Part shown: in pieces, positions 9,496 to 20,585 of the stretch
Layout: every line of letters starts with the position of its first letter
How positions within the stretch are numbered: the first letter of the stretch is position 1
Notes under the pieces: model-generated
What the model was told of the DNA's origin: nothing
Databases searched by the model: none
Seen by the model: the letters and a program-made list of their open reading frames with translations, nothing else
From: Mixta theicola
GTDB lineage: Bacteria; Pseudomonadota; Gammaproteobacteria; Enterobacterales; Enterobacteriaceae
Length of the DNA stretch: 64,000 nt
Direction of reading: 5' to 3'
NCBI RefSeq assembly: GCF_002895925.1
Contig: NZ_NWUO01000002.1
Coordinates: 429,774-493,773, forward strand
Program-made: the position numbers and the translations under genes

Positions 9496-10040
9496 TACTT
9501 CGCCAGCGCGAGCTTAATACTTTCCATTACGATAGGATCTTCCGGCGTCATATCCGGCGCGAAACGCTGTACCACTTCACCGTGGCGACCGACCAGGAAC
9601 TTCTCGAAATTCCATAAAATGTCGCCCTTCTGTTTAGGCGCCCGGCCTTTACTCGCCATACGCTCATAAAAGCCGCTATTTTCCGGTTCTACCGCTTCAG
9701 GACATGCTGCAATCAGCTGCTGATAAAGCGGATGGCGTTCAGGTCCGTTCACCTCGATTTTGCTAAACATCGGGAAGCTGACGCCATAGTTGGTGTTGCA
9801 AAAATCTCTGATCTCTTCGTTACTGCCTGGCTCCTGACCGAGAAAAGCGTTGCACGGAAAACCCAGCACATTAAAGCCGGATTTATTCCAGGCGCGCTGC
9901 AGGTTTTCCAGCTCTTTATACTGCGGCGTCAGTCCGCACCGGGAAGCCACGTTAACGATCAGCAGGACATCGCCTTTCCATTGTCCCAGCGTGGTCCGTT
10001 TACCATCCAGCATAACCAGTTCAGTATCGTAAATGCTCAT
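9495..10040 (-). CDS. btuE: Glutathione peroxidase-family thioredoxin/glutathione peroxidase
   Basis: Reduces hydrogen peroxide and organic peroxides. Despite its name it is not needed for B12 transport. The 181-residue protein has the peroxidatic Cys in ASRCGLTPQYKELE, the conserved Gln region GFPCNAFLGQEPG, and the Trp-Asn of ILWNFEKFLV. A second Cys in this arrangement is typical of thioredoxin-like glutathione peroxidases of bacteria. It sits between btuC and btuD in one operon, as in E. coli. Confidence 0.94.
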   Translation of the reverse strand: MSIYDTELVMLDGKRTTLGQWKGDVLLIVNVASRCGLTPQYKELENLQRAWNKSGFNVLGFPCNAFLGQEPGSNEEIRDFCNTNYGVSFPMFSKIEVNGPERHPLYQQLIAACPEAVEPENSGFYERMASKGRAPKQKGDILWNFEKFLVGRHGEVVQRFAPDMTPEDPIVMESIKLALAK

Positions 10041-10074
10041 GCGTGTTTCCTGTTTCGGTGTGTGATACAGCCCC

Positions 10075-11058
10075 TTAACGGTGCTGAGTGAGTAATAACC
10101 AAATAAACAGCGGCGCGCCCAGCGTAGCCGTTACTACGCCAATGGGTAACTCCGCTGCGGTAAGTACCAGTCTGGCAATGATATCGGCAGCAAGCAATAC
10201 GGCGGCGCCAGCCAGGGCGCTGGCCGGTAACAGCATACGATGATCGGTAAGCCCGTTTAACCGCAGCAAATGCGGCACCACCAGCCCGATAAAACCGATC
10301 GATCCGGCCAGTGCGACGCTAACGCCCACCAGCCAGCCAATCGCCACCACCAGCAGGTTGCGCCACAGGAAAAGCGACAGGCCGAGCTGGCGTGCGCTGG
10401 TTTCGCCCAGCGCCAGTAAATTCAGAATTTTCGCCTGCGCGCTCAGCCAGCAGAGAACCGGCAGCAGCGCCAGCATCAGCCAGCGGTAGCGCCAGTCAAT
10501 ACCGCTAAAGCCGCCCATCATCCAGTACATCAGCTGGCGCAAATCGAGGTTGCTGCTGAAATAAACCACCCAGGTCATCGCCGCGCTGCAGATAATCCCC
10601 AGCGCAACGCCAGCCAGCAGCAGGCGGCTGTTGGAAAGATGACGACGGGCAAAACGCAGCAGGATAAGCGTGACCAGCAGCGCGCCGGCAATGGCGGCCA
10701 GGCTGAACGCCCAGAAATCGCCATTACCCAGCAGCACGCACAGCACCAGCCCAATGCCCGCCCCGTTTGATACGCCCAGCAGGCCCGGCTCCGCCAGCGG
10801 GTTTTCAAACAGCGCCTGCATTACGCAGCCCGCCGTCGCCAGCGAGGCGCCGACCAGCAACACGCTCAGCGTACGCGGCAGGCGCAGCTGCCAGACGAAC
10901 AGCTTCCCCGCCTCGCTTAGCCAGCGGTCAGGCAGGATCCACTCTTCCCCGGCGCACAGGCTGATCAGCGTAATGCCCAGCAGGATGGCGCTCAGCCAGC
11001 CCAGCCAACGATAAGCGCGGCGATCCGCCTGACGGGAAAGTTCAGTTAGCAGCGTCAT
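10075..11058 (-). CDS. btuC: Vitamin B12 ABC importer permease
   Basis: Inner-membrane permease of the BtuCDF importer. The 327-residue hydrophobic protein has the many transmembrane segments of this type II importer family. The block [20 protein letters not shown] is followed by the characteristic [17 protein letters not shown] chose the ATG giving [14 protein letters not shown] because it aligns with E. coli BtuC (326 aa); the frame stays open for 24 more codons upstream, but those residues do not resemble the family. It is the first gene of a btuC-btuE-btuD-nlpC transcript. Confidence 0.93.
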   Translation of the reverse strand: MTLLTELSRQADRRAYRWLGWLSAILLGITLISLCAGEEWILPDRWLSEAGKLFVWQLRLPRTLSVLLVGASLATAGCVMQALFENPLAEPGLLGVSNGAGIGLVLCVLLGNGDFWAFSLAAIAGALLVTLILLRFARRHLSNSRLLLAGVALGIICSAAMTWVVYFSSNLDLRQLMYWMMGGFSGIDWRYRWLMLALLPVLCWLSAQAKILNLLALGETSARQLGLSLFLWRNLLVVAIGWLVGVSVALAGSIGFIGLVVPHLLRLNGLTDHRMLLPASALAGAAVLLAADIIARLVLTAAELPIGVVTATLGAPLFIWLLLTQHR

Positions 11059-11130
11059 AGCCGTAGTTTTATAAGGAAAACAGAGATTTGATTGTAGTGG
11101 CTGAAGCAAAAAAAGAAAGGGATAAGACAA

Positions 11131-11150
11131 GCCGGGCGCTGTCGCCCGGC
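11131..11150 (-). terminator. Terminator after the DUF2502 gene
   Basis: GCCGGGCG and CGCCCGGC form a perfect 8-bp stem with loop CTGT. On the minus strand it is followed by TTGTCTTATC, nine bases after the stop codon of the upstream gene. Confidence 0.7.
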
Positions 11151-11159
11151 GTAATACGC

Positions 11160-11591
11160 TTAGCCATGCGGCTGAAAATCGGGGCGATGGCCTGCCGCGC
11201 CATGCGCATCATGATCCGCCGCCAGCCGATCGTTGTTGTGTCCTTCACGGTGCGCCATCGGCCTACCATGTGCAGGCTCCTGATGATGCGTTACCGGCTT
11301 TTTGCGATCGGATTGCTGACGATGCTCTTCAGGTCGATGGGATTGCCAGCCGTTGCCGTTCCAGTAGCCGCGCGGCCCTTTCTCCCCAATATGATGGCCG
11401 TGATGTTCCTGCCACCATTGCGGGGCGCGCCAGTCATAGCCATCCCAGTAGTAACCTCGATGATCGCGATCGCCAATATGGATCGTCACGCCGGCGGGCG
11501 TCAGATCAAACGAAACGGCAGCGCTGGCAGCAACAGGAAGCGCCGTCAGGATACTCAGCACTATGCCTGGAAGTAATGTTTTCATTTTCAT
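11160..11591 (-). CDS. DUF2502 (YpeC-like) secreted protein
   Basis: The 143-residue product starts with a Sec signal peptide ([20 protein letters not shown], cleavage probably after ASA) and is predicted periplasmic. The mature N-terminus carries [19 protein letters not shown], the hallmark of the DUF2502 family to which E. coli YpeC belongs. The rest is rich in His, Arg, Gly and Trp and low in complexity. No function is established. The chosen ATG has GAGG eight bases upstream. It lies between ihfA and btuC, where E. coli has no gene, so it is an insertion relative to that genome. Confidence 0.8.
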   Translation of the reverse strand: MKMKTLLPGIVLSILTALPVAASAAVSFDLTPAGVTIHIGDRDHRGYYWDGYDWRAPQWWQEHHGHHIGEKGPRGYWNGNGWQSHRPEEHRQQSDRKKPVTHHQEPAHGRPMAHREGHNNDRLAADHDAHGAAGHRPDFQPHG

Positions 11592-11977
11592 CGGGGTAAC
11601 CTCATCGTGTTTCACCCCCTGTTTATACTCCCGAAGCGCAGGCTGTCACTATCATCCTGAGACGATTTTCACCTTATTTGCCTGATACTTACGAATTCCT
11701 TACATTGTGATTGCTTTATGAAAAAAGCGGAAAAAAACTCCGTTTAGCCAGCCTGAGCAGCGGCAGTAAAAATCCGCCTTCATAGAAGGCGGCATTGATT
11801 TCGCCCTGGAAGGGCGTACCAAAAACCTTAAAAAGAAGTCTCTGCCCGTTCTGTTAGATTTAAACCTAAAGATAATAAGGCAAAGCCAAAATCCGTTGCT
11901 AACCACGTCCACAGGACGTGGTTTTAAGTTAGGAATAAAAAAGGCCGCACGGGGCGGCCTTTTATGTTGCTGACAGA
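11592..11977. other. Hairpin-rich intergenic region upstream of the DUF2502 gene
   Basis: No convincing gene is visible. A 70-codon minus-strand frame has no family likeness. Three perfect hairpins follow one another: CCGCCTTC/GAAGGCGG at 11774-11792, CGCCCT/AGGGCG at 11802-11816 and AACCACGTCC/GGACGTGGTT at 11901-11923. The last is followed by TTAAG on the plus strand. A small RNA is possible. Confidence 0.45.
11937..11963 (-). terminator. Terminator of ihfA, probably bidirectional
   Basis: AAAAGGCCGC and GCGGCCTTTT flank a five-base loop; the flanking A and T runs allow termination on both strands. Confidence 0.8.
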
Positions 11978-12277
11978 TCAGTCGTTTTTAGGGGAAGCGT
12001 TCTCGACGCGGCTTTTCAGCTTTTGTCCAGGGCGGAACGTTACCACACGACGCGCGGTGATCGGAATATCTTCACCGGTTTTCGGGTTACGTCCTGGCCG
12101 TTGATTTTTGTCGCGAAGATCAAAGTTGCCAAATCCAGACAGTTTGACCTGCTCGCCGTTTTCCAAAGCTCTCCTTACCTCTTCAAAAAACAGTTCAACC
12201 AGCTCTTTGGCATCCCGTTTACTCAGCCCCAGCTTTTCAAACAGGTATTCCGACATATCAGCTTTTGTAAGCGCCAT
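11978..12277 (-). CDS. ihfA: Integration host factor subunit alpha
   Basis: DNA-bending nucleoid protein; pairs with IhfB and makes sharp bends at specific sites in transcription, replication and recombination. The 99-residue protein is the standard length. It has the HU/IHF motif [21 protein letters not shown], including the conserved Pro of the intercalating beta arm, and the N-terminus [20 protein letters not shown]. It follows pheT by four bases and probably shares its transcript. Confidence 0.97.
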   Translation of the reverse strand: MALTKADMSEYLFEKLGLSKRDAKELVELFFEEVRRALENGEQVKLSGFGNFDLRDKNQRPGRNPKTGEDIPITARRVVTFRPGQKLKSRVENASPKND

Positions 12278-12281
12278 AGGT

Positions 12282-14669
12282 TCAATCCCTCAAGGTTGCC
12301 TGGAATCGCTCTTTTAATGCCGCAACGCAGTTGGCGACGGTTGCGGCAATCTCGTCTTCTTCGAGTGTCCGGCTGGTATCTTGCAAAATCAGGCTTATCG
12401 CAAGGCTCTTAAAACCTTCGTTTACACCCTTACCACGGTACACGTCAAACAAGTTTACGCCAACTATCTGATTTGCGCCAACTTTCTTACACTCCGCAAT
12501 GATATCTGCTGCCGGGACCGTTTCAGCCACCACAACGGCGATATCGCGACGGTTTGCCGGGAAGCGAGAAATCTCGCGCGCATCAGGCAGGACGCGGTCT
12601 GCAACCTTATTCCAAAGCAGTTCAAACACTAAGGTTCGGCCATTGAGATCCAGCTTGCGCTCCAGCTCCGGATGAATTACTCCGATAAATCCGATGCGTT
12701 CGCCCTGTAAATAAATCGCGGCGCTTTGCCCCGGATGCAGGGCCGGATTCGCTTCGGCGCGGAATTCAATGACATCCAGTTTGCCGGTCAGCTCCAGTAC
12801 CGATTCCAAATCACCTTTTAAATCATAGAAGTCGACGGTCTGACGCGCCAGGTCCCAGTGCTCTTCGAAGCGGTTGCCGCTCAATACGCCAGCCAGCATA
12901 ACATCCTGACGGATACCTAAATCTGCTTGTGTATCCGGCACAAAGCGCAAACCGCTTTCAAACAGACGTACGCGGCTCTGCTGACGGTTCTGGTTGTATA
13001 CCACAGCAGAGAGCAAACCGGTCCACAGCGAGAGGCGCATCGCGGACATATCGCTGGAGATCGGGCTGGGCAGAATCAGCGCATCAACGCCTGGATGCAG
13101 CAAGGCCTGCACTTTAGGATCGACAAAGCTGTACGTAATGGCTTCCTGGTAGCCTTTATCCACCAGCAGGTTTTTTACGCGCTTCAGCGACAGCGAGGCT
13201 TCGCGATGCTGCGTCATAACCAGCGAGGCTTTAACCGGCACGTCCGGGATGTTGTTGTAGCCGTAAACGCGCGCCACTTCTTCAACCAGATCTTCTTCAA
13301 TCGCCATATCAAAGCGCCAGCCTGGCGCTACCGCGCGCCATTCGCCTGCGCTTACGCTCACTTCACAGCCCAGGCGCTGCAGGATGTCGGTGACCTGTTC
13401 ATCGGCAATATGATGACCAATCAGTCGATCCAGTTTTTCACGGCGCAGCGTAATGGTAGCGCGTACCGGCAGCTTATCCTGGGCGCTGGTATCAACAACC
13501 GGACCCGCTTCACCGCCGCAAATCTCCAGCAGCAGGCGCGTAGCGCGCTCCATTGCCTGTTGCTGCAGGGCCGGATCGACGCCGCGCTCGTAGCGATGGG
13601 ACGCATCGGTATGTAAACCGTGACGACGGGCGCGGCCAGTAATCGCCAGCGGCGCAAACCAGGCGCATTCCAGCAGTACGCTGGAGGTTTCTTCATTAAC
13701 GCCTGAGTGCTCGCCGCCGAAGATGCCGCCCATTGCCAATGGTTTATGGTGATCGGCAATGACCAGCGTATCGCTGTTAAGCTTCACTTCGTTGCCGTCA
13801 AGCAGCGTCAGCGCTTCATCCTGCTGCGCCATACGCACCACGATACCGCCATCAATGCGATCCAGATCGAAGGCATGCATCGGCTGTCCCAGCTCCAGCA
13901 GCACGTAGTTGGTCACGTCCACAACCGGATCGATAGAGCGAATGCCGCAGCGACGCAGCTTCTCTTTCATCCACAGCGGCGTGGCCGCCTTCACATTAAT
14001 ATTTTTTACTACCCGGCTCAGATAACGCGGGCAGGCATCGGTCGCGTCTACGCGAATCGGCAGCGTATCGCTGATGGTCGCCGGCACCGCGGCCATTTCC
14101 GGCGTATTGAGCGGCAGGCCATTCAGCACGGCCACGTCGCGCGCGATACCAATAATGCCAAAGCAGTCGGCGCGGTTTGGCGTGATGCTGATTTCGATGC
14201 TGTTATCGTCCAGCTGCAGATAATCACGAATATCAGCGCCGATCGGCGCGTCCGCAGGCAGCTCAATGATACCGTTGTGATCGTCGCTGATGCCCAGCTC
14301 GGAGAATGAACACAGCATGCCTTCTGACGGCTCGCCGCGCAGCTTCGCCGCTTTGATTTTAAAATCGCCCGGCAGCACGGCACCGACGGTGGCCACCGCC
14401 ACTTTCAGGCCCTGACGGCAGTTTGGCGCGCCGCAAACAATATCCAGCAGACGCTCGCCGCCGACGTTGACCTTGGTTACGCGCAGTTTATCGGCGTTCG
14501 GGTGCTGACCGCACTCAACAACTTCACCAACGACCACGCCGTGAAAAGCGCCCGCGACCGGCTCAATGCCGTCTACTTCCAGGCCGGCCATCGTGATTTG
14601 TTCCGCCAGGGCCGCACTGTCAAGAGCCGGATTTACCCATTCGCGTAACCAGAGTTCACTGAATTTCAT
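12282..14669 (-). CDS. pheT: Phenylalanyl-tRNA synthetase beta subunit
   Basis: Forms the alpha2-beta2 enzyme that charges tRNA-Phe. The 795-residue protein matches E. coli PheT in length. An N-terminal tRNA-binding (EMAP-like) domain contains [20 protein letters not shown]. The B3/B4 editing domain ([20 protein letters not shown]), B5 domain, core domain ([16 protein letters not shown]) and C-terminal ferredoxin-like anticodon-binding domain ([14 protein letters not shown]) follow in order. It is translated 14 bases after pheS in the same operon. Confidence 0.97.
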   Translation of the reverse strand: MKFSELWLREWVNPALDSAALAEQITMAGLEVDGIEPVAGAFHGVVVGEVVECGQHPNADKLRVTKVNVGGERLLDIVCGAPNCRQGLKVAVATVGAVLPGDFKIKAAKLRGEPSEGMLCSFSELGISDDHNGIIELPADAPIGADIRDYLQLDDNSIEISITPNRADCFGIIGIARDVAVLNGLPLNTPEMAAVPATISDTLPIRVDATDACPRYLSRVVKNINVKAATPLWMKEKLRRCGIRSIDPVVDVTNYVLLELGQPMHAFDLDRIDGGIVVRMAQQDEALTLLDGNEVKLNSDTLVIADHHKPLAMGGIFGGEHSGVNEETSSVLLECAWFAPLAITGRARRHGLHTDASHRYERGVDPALQQQAMERATRLLLEICGGEAGPVVDTSAQDKLPVRATITLRREKLDRLIGHHIADEQVTDILQRLGCEVSVSAGEWRAVAPGWRFDMAIEEDLVEEVARVYGYNNIPDVPVKASLVMTQHREASLSLKRVKNLLVDKGYQEAITYSFVDPKVQALLHPGVDALILPSPISSDMSAMRLSLWTGLLSAVVYNQNRQQSRVRLFESGLRFVPDTQADLGIRQDVMLAGVLSGNRFEEHWDLARQTVDFYDLKGDLESVLELTGKLDVIEFRAEANPALHPGQSAAIYLQGERIGFIGVIHPELERKLDLNGRTLVFELLWNKVADRVLPDAREISRFPANRRDIAVVVAETVPAADIIAECKKVGANQIVGVNLFDVYRGKGVNEGFKSLAISLILQDTSRTLEEDEIAATVANCVAALKERFQATLRD

Positions 14670-14683
14670 TGGATAACCTGCCC

Positions 14684-15855
<1,172 letters not shown>

Positions 15856-15977
15856 GCTTGGTTTACCTTGTCGCTTGCGTTAAACGGCTCTATTGAAATG
15901 CCAGCAGGCGGAAAAGTCAATCTTTTGCTGCGGTTACATAAAATAAAAGAGGGAGCAAGCTCCCTCTTCCATCTGAC

Positions 15978-16349
<372 letters not shown>

Positions 16350-16373
16350 CTATATTCTGATTGAAAAATTAAC

Positions 16374-16571
<198 letters not shown>

Positions 16572-16598
16572 TTATAAAATATCCACTTCGCATTGTTA

Positions 16599-17213
<615 letters not shown>

Positions 17214-19142
17214 TTATTCCTCCAATTGATGAAGATTGCGGCTGCGTATTTCTTGCTGCAGCTTCTCGATCAGCACATCCACGTCCATAGACCCAAGGTC
17301 TTTACCGCGGCGGGTACGTACAGCCACTTTACCGGCTTCTACCTCTTTATCACCGCAAACCAGCATATAAGGGACGCGACGTAATGTGTGCTCGCGAATT
17401 TTAAAGCCAATCTTCTCGTTTCTCAAGTCTGCTTTTACACGAATGCCCGCATTCTGCAATTTTCGCGTTAATTCGTTGACATAATCAGACTGCCCGTCGG
17501 TGATATTCATCACCACTGCCTGTACCGGTGCCAGCCAGGTTGGATAAAAACCGGCGTATTCTTCAGTCAGAATACCGATAAAGCGTTCCATTGAACCCAG
17601 AATAGCACGGTGAATCATCACCGGCACCTGTCGTTCATTATTTTCACCTACATAAGAAGCGCTCAGACGGCTCGGCAATGAGAAGTCGAGCTGAACGGTG
17701 CCGCACTGCCATGGACGATCCAGACAGTCATGCAGAGTGAATTCAATTTTAGGACCGTAGAATGCGCCCTCGCCCGGCTGATATTCGAACGGAATAGCGT
17801 TCTCTTCCAGCGCCGCAGCCAGATCCGCCTCTGCGCGATCCCATAATTCATCGCTGCCGATGCGTTTTTCCGGACGGGTAGACAGCTTCACCACGATTTT
17901 TTCAAAACCGAAGGTGCTGTACATGTCGTACACCATCTTAATACAGCTGTTAACCTCAGCGCGTACCTGCTCTTCCGTACAGAAGATATGAGCATCGTCC
18001 TGGGTGAAGCCGCGTACGCGCATCAAACCGTGCAGCGCGCCGGAAGGCTCGTTACGGTGGCAGCTGCCAAACTCCGCCATACGTAATGGCAGATCGCGAT
18101 ATGATTTTAGACCCTGATTGAAAATCTGCACGTGTCCGGGGCAATTCATCGGCTTAATGCAGTATTCACGGTTTTCGGAAGCGGTCGTAAACATCGCTTC
18201 TTTATAGTTTTCCCAGTGGCCGGTTTTTTCCCACAGTACGCGATCCATCATGAACGGACCTTTGACTTCCTGGTACTGGTACTCTTTCAGCTTACTGCGA
18301 ACAAACGTTTCCAGCTCACGGAAGATAGTCCAGCCATCGTTGTGCCAGAACACCATACCGGGCGCTTCTTCCTGCATATGGTAAAGATCGAGCTGCTTGC
18401 CAATCTTGCGATGGTCACGCCTGGCCGCCTCTTCCAGACGCTGCAGGTAGGCGCTCAGCTGCTTCTTATCTGCCCATGCGGTGCCGTAAATGCGCTGCAG
18501 CATCTTATTGCTACTGTCGCCACGCCAGTAGGCGCCAGCGATTTTCTGCAGCTTAAAATGATGGCAGAACCGCATAGTAGGCACGTGCGGCCCACGGCAC
18601 ATATCGACATATTCTTCATGGTGATACAGGCCAGGACGATCGTCATGGCTGATATTCTCATCAAGAATGATAGTTTTGTAGTTTTCGCCGCGTGCGGCAA
18701 ATACGTCACGCGCTTCCTGCCAGCTGACTTTTTTCTTAACAACGCTATAGTTCGTTTCGGCCAGCTCATGCATGCGCTTTTCCAGCCGATCGAGATCTTC
18801 CTGGGTCAGAGTATGGTCAAGGTCGACATCATAATAGAAGCCATTATCAATAACCGGACCGATAGCCATTTTCGCGTTTGGCCAGAGCTGTTTCATGGCG
18901 TGACCCAGCAGATGCGCGCAGGAGTGACGAATAATCTCCAGACCGGCTTCATCTTTCGCGGTAATAATGGCAACGCTGGCGTCTTCTGCGATCGGGTCGA
19001 CCGCATCTACCAGTTCACCGTTAACACGACCGGCGATACAGGCTTTTGCCAGGCCCGGACCGATATCTTGCGCAATATCCATCACGCTAACAGGACGATC
19101 GAAGCTGCGCTGACTGCCGTCAGGAAGGGTAATTACAGGCAT
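17214..19142 (-). CDS. thrS: Threonyl-tRNA synthetase
   Basis: Charges tRNA-Thr and edits mischarged Ser-tRNA-Thr. The 642-residue protein equals E. coli ThrS. The N-terminal TGS domain ([20 protein letters not shown]) is followed by the editing domain with [16 protein letters not shown] and the class II core. Zinc ligands are Cys in [12 protein letters not shown] plus two His, with motif 2 in [20 protein letters not shown], and the C-terminal anticodon-binding domain follows. It heads the translation operon; a tRNA-like stem in its leader suggests autogenous repression. Confidence 0.97.
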   Translation of the reverse strand: MPVITLPDGSQRSFDRPVSVMDIAQDIGPGLAKACIAGRVNGELVDAVDPIAEDASVAIITAKDEAGLEIIRHSCAHLLGHAMKQLWPNAKMAIGPVIDNGFYYDVDLDHTLTQEDLDRLEKRMHELAETNYSVVKKKVSWQEARDVFAARGENYKTIILDENISHDDRPGLYHHEEYVDMCRGPHVPTMRFCHHFKLQKIAGAYWRGDSSNKMLQRIYGTAWADKKQLSAYLQRLEEAARRDHRKIGKQLDLYHMQEEAPGMVFWHNDGWTIFRELETFVRSKLKEYQYQEVKGPFMMDRVLWEKTGHWENYKEAMFTTASENREYCIKPMNCPGHVQIFNQGLKSYRDLPLRMAEFGSCHRNEPSGALHGLMRVRGFTQDDAHIFCTEEQVRAEVNSCIKMVYDMYSTFGFEKIVVKLSTRPEKRIGSDELWDRAEADLAAALEENAIPFEYQPGEGAFYGPKIEFTLHDCLDRPWQCGTVQLDFSLPSRLSASYVGENNERQVPVMIHRAILGSMERFIGILTEEYAGFYPTWLAPVQAVVMNITDGQSDYVNELTRKLQNAGIRVKADLRNEKIGFKIREHTLRRVPYMLVCGDKEVEAGKVAVRTRRGKDLGSMDVDVLIEKLQQEIRSRNLHQLEE

Positions 19143-19163
19143 TTCATATCCTTAATTGCAGTG

Positions 19164-19184
19164 GTAACCCACACGAAAGATTAC
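19164..19184 (-). promoter_or_regulatory. Candidate tRNA-Thr-like operator in the thrS leader
   Basis: On the minus strand GTAATC and GGTTAC pair (one G-U) around a nine-base loop TTTCGTGTG that contains CGT, a tRNA-Thr anticodon. It lies about 22-42 bases before the start codon. E. coli ThrS represses its own mRNA by binding an anticodon-arm mimic at a similar place. Confidence 0.5.
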
Positions 19185-19354
19185 ATGCAAACATTGGTTA
19201 GAAGTTAATTTTCAACGGATTACCGGCCAAAACTAACCCACAGTTGTTAATTTGGTACGCAGCCTGGTACACATAGGCAAAAGTGACCTGGCCGGGTAAT
19301 AGTTGAAGAGCGAACATCTTACACGCTAAAGAGATGATGTTAAACAAGTGTTTG

Positions 19355-19384
19355 CCCGGCGTTCGCCATGTCGCCGGGATTTTT
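19355..19384 (+). terminator. Plus-strand terminator with no evident upstream gene
   Basis: CCCGGCG and CGCCGGG form a perfect 7-bp stem around ten bases, followed by ATTTTTA on the plus strand. The nearest genes on both sides point left, so the transcript it would end is unknown. Confidence 0.55.
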
Positions 19385-19433
19385 ATGGCTGCGGATGTCC
19401 AGGCTAATTCATGCCCCGCTTCGTTGCCGATTT

Positions 19434-19718
19434 TTATCCGATCGCAGACTTAACCGCATACAAAATGCACGGGGTAAAACAGGCAAGCAAAATGCCGGTA
19501 AAACCGCATATGCTGGTAAGCCTGACATCTGAAACGCTCAAATAGTCGAAGAGCGGGCTTTTAATTAAAATAAAATATTGCAGGGCGGTATATCCCAGAA
19601 AAAGCAGCAGGAACATAATCAGGCTTTTGAGGGTAAAATTTATCCACTCGTTTAAGCCCATTTTGTCATTTTGGTTAAACGCTTTTTTATAATCACGGAA
19701 AAATGCAGACATTTTCAT
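19434..19718 (-). CDS. Small hypothetical inner-membrane protein
   Basis: I do not recognise the family. The 94-residue product (from ATG) has a charged N-terminus (KMSAFFRDYKKAFNQNDK) and two clear hydrophobic segments: SLIMFLLLFLGYTALQYFIL near residues 32-51 and ICGFTGILLACFTPCILYAV near 70-89. It is probably an inner-membrane protein with both ends cytoplasmic. A GTG one codon upstream is an alternative start; neither start has a strong ribosome site. It lies alone between thrS and the spanin pair. Base composition is more AT-rich than the neighbours, compatible with acquisition. Confidence 0.6.
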   Translation of the reverse strand: MKMSAFFRDYKKAFNQNDKMGLNEWINFTLKSLIMFLLLFLGYTALQYFILIKSPLFDYLSVSDVRLTSICGFTGILLACFTPCILYAVKSAIG

Positions 19719-19871
19719 CACAGTAACTTTTTAAACCGCTTTAAACTTTAACCTGAATAATTAAGTTAGTAAGCAAAAGTTTGTAACTTTATCGGAGCGT
19801 TAACGATCGGGTATATCTGTAAATAGGGCTTATGCCGTTATGCCGCCAACTAAAAATCCCCGGCGCAGGCG

Positions 19872-19901
19872 CAAAAAAACGGCCCACATTGGCGGGCCGT
19901 T
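19872..19901 (-). terminator. Terminator of the spanin pair
   Basis: On the minus strand AACGGCCC and GGGCCGTT flank an eight-base loop, followed by a run of seven T. Confidence 0.85.
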
Positions 19902-19925
19902 AGCGCTTTTAGAAAGCCGGTTTGC

Positions 19926-20156
19926 TTACTGCTTTTTATCGCTACAGAGCCTGTCCCACAGCTCATTATGCGTATTAATCGCGCGTATAGTACGTACGTC
20001 CATCACTTCCGCATCGTTGCCATGCGTATAAATGGGCTGAAATAGCGTACAGGATGAATCGACGCTGGCGCGGTCAATCATCGAGGTTGTATTTCGACTG
20101 GCGCAGCTTGTCACGAGCAGCAGCGTCACTGAGAGCAACGTTAGACGTTTCCACAT
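19926..20156 (-). CDS. Rz1-like outer-membrane spanin lipoprotein
   Basis: The 76-residue product has a lipoprotein signal MWKRLTLLSVTLLLVTSC with the lipid-attachment Cys at residue 18. The mature protein is about 59 residues, has two further Cys and is not Pro-rich, unlike lambda Rz1. The call rests on gene arrangement: the start codon lies inside the 3' end of the preceding gene in another frame (83 bases shared), the usual Rz/Rz1 layout, and the partner has a membrane anchor plus a helical stalk. In phage lysis the outer-membrane partner binds the inner-membrane spanin to fuse the membranes. No holin or endolysin is nearby. Confidence 0.6.
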   Translation of the reverse strand: MWKRLTLLSVTLLLVTSCASRNTTSMIDRASVDSSCTLFQPIYTHGNDAEVMDVRTIRAINTHNELWDRLCSDKKQ

Positions 20157-20370
20157 GTTTAGCCACCTTAATATTATCCGCCTGTTTTTGTGTACTCGCC
20201 TCGGCCTGTTGGGTTTGCAGCTGTGCCGCCGCTACGTCCGCACGAGCCTTCTCCTGCGTCTTGCCGATTTTTTTTCCACCGAAGTAAGAGCCTACAAACC
20301 CGATAATGATTGCCAGCCCTCCCAGTACCCAACTCCAGCCCCCGGACAATAACGATATTATCTCACTCAT
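20074..20370 (-). CDS. Rz-like inner-membrane spanin
   Basis: The 98-residue product begins MSEIISLLSGGWSW, followed by one transmembrane segment (VLGGLAIIIGFVGSYFGG). A long polar, Ala/Gln/Lys-rich helix from about residue 32 looks like a coiled-coil stalk (QEKARADVAAAQLQTQQAEA). This is the layout of phage i-spanins, anchored in the inner membrane with a periplasmic coiled coil. The ATG has GGAGG eight bases upstream; the longer open frame upstream has no such signal. The 3' end overlaps the lipoprotein gene out of frame. It looks like the remnant of a prophage lysis cassette kept without its holin and lysozyme, or a domesticated pair. Confidence 0.65.
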   Translation of the reverse strand: MSEIISLLSGGWSWVLGGLAIIIGFVGSYFGGKKIGKTQEKARADVAAAQLQTQQAEASTQKQADNIKVAKHVETSNVALSDAAARDKLRQSKYNLDD

Positions 20371-20585
20371 GATCAGGCCCTCCGCTTCAGCCAGCCTTAC
20401 TTTAAAGCGTAGGCAGCAACCGCAGGCGCGCAACTCATTGAAATAATTTTTATCATTTGCGTTCGGATTTTTTTACCCCCTTCTTTGCCGGAAATGCCGT
20501 CACGGTCTACCTTCAATGACATAACTTTACGAAAACAGGGAAAAATCACAGGAAGTGGTGATGCAATGTCTTATGAGAGCACCCG

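Noticed and set aside
11700..11912. 70-codon minus-strand frame between the DUF2502 gene and ihfA
   Set aside because: No ribosome site, no family likeness, and it spans the three perfect hairpins.
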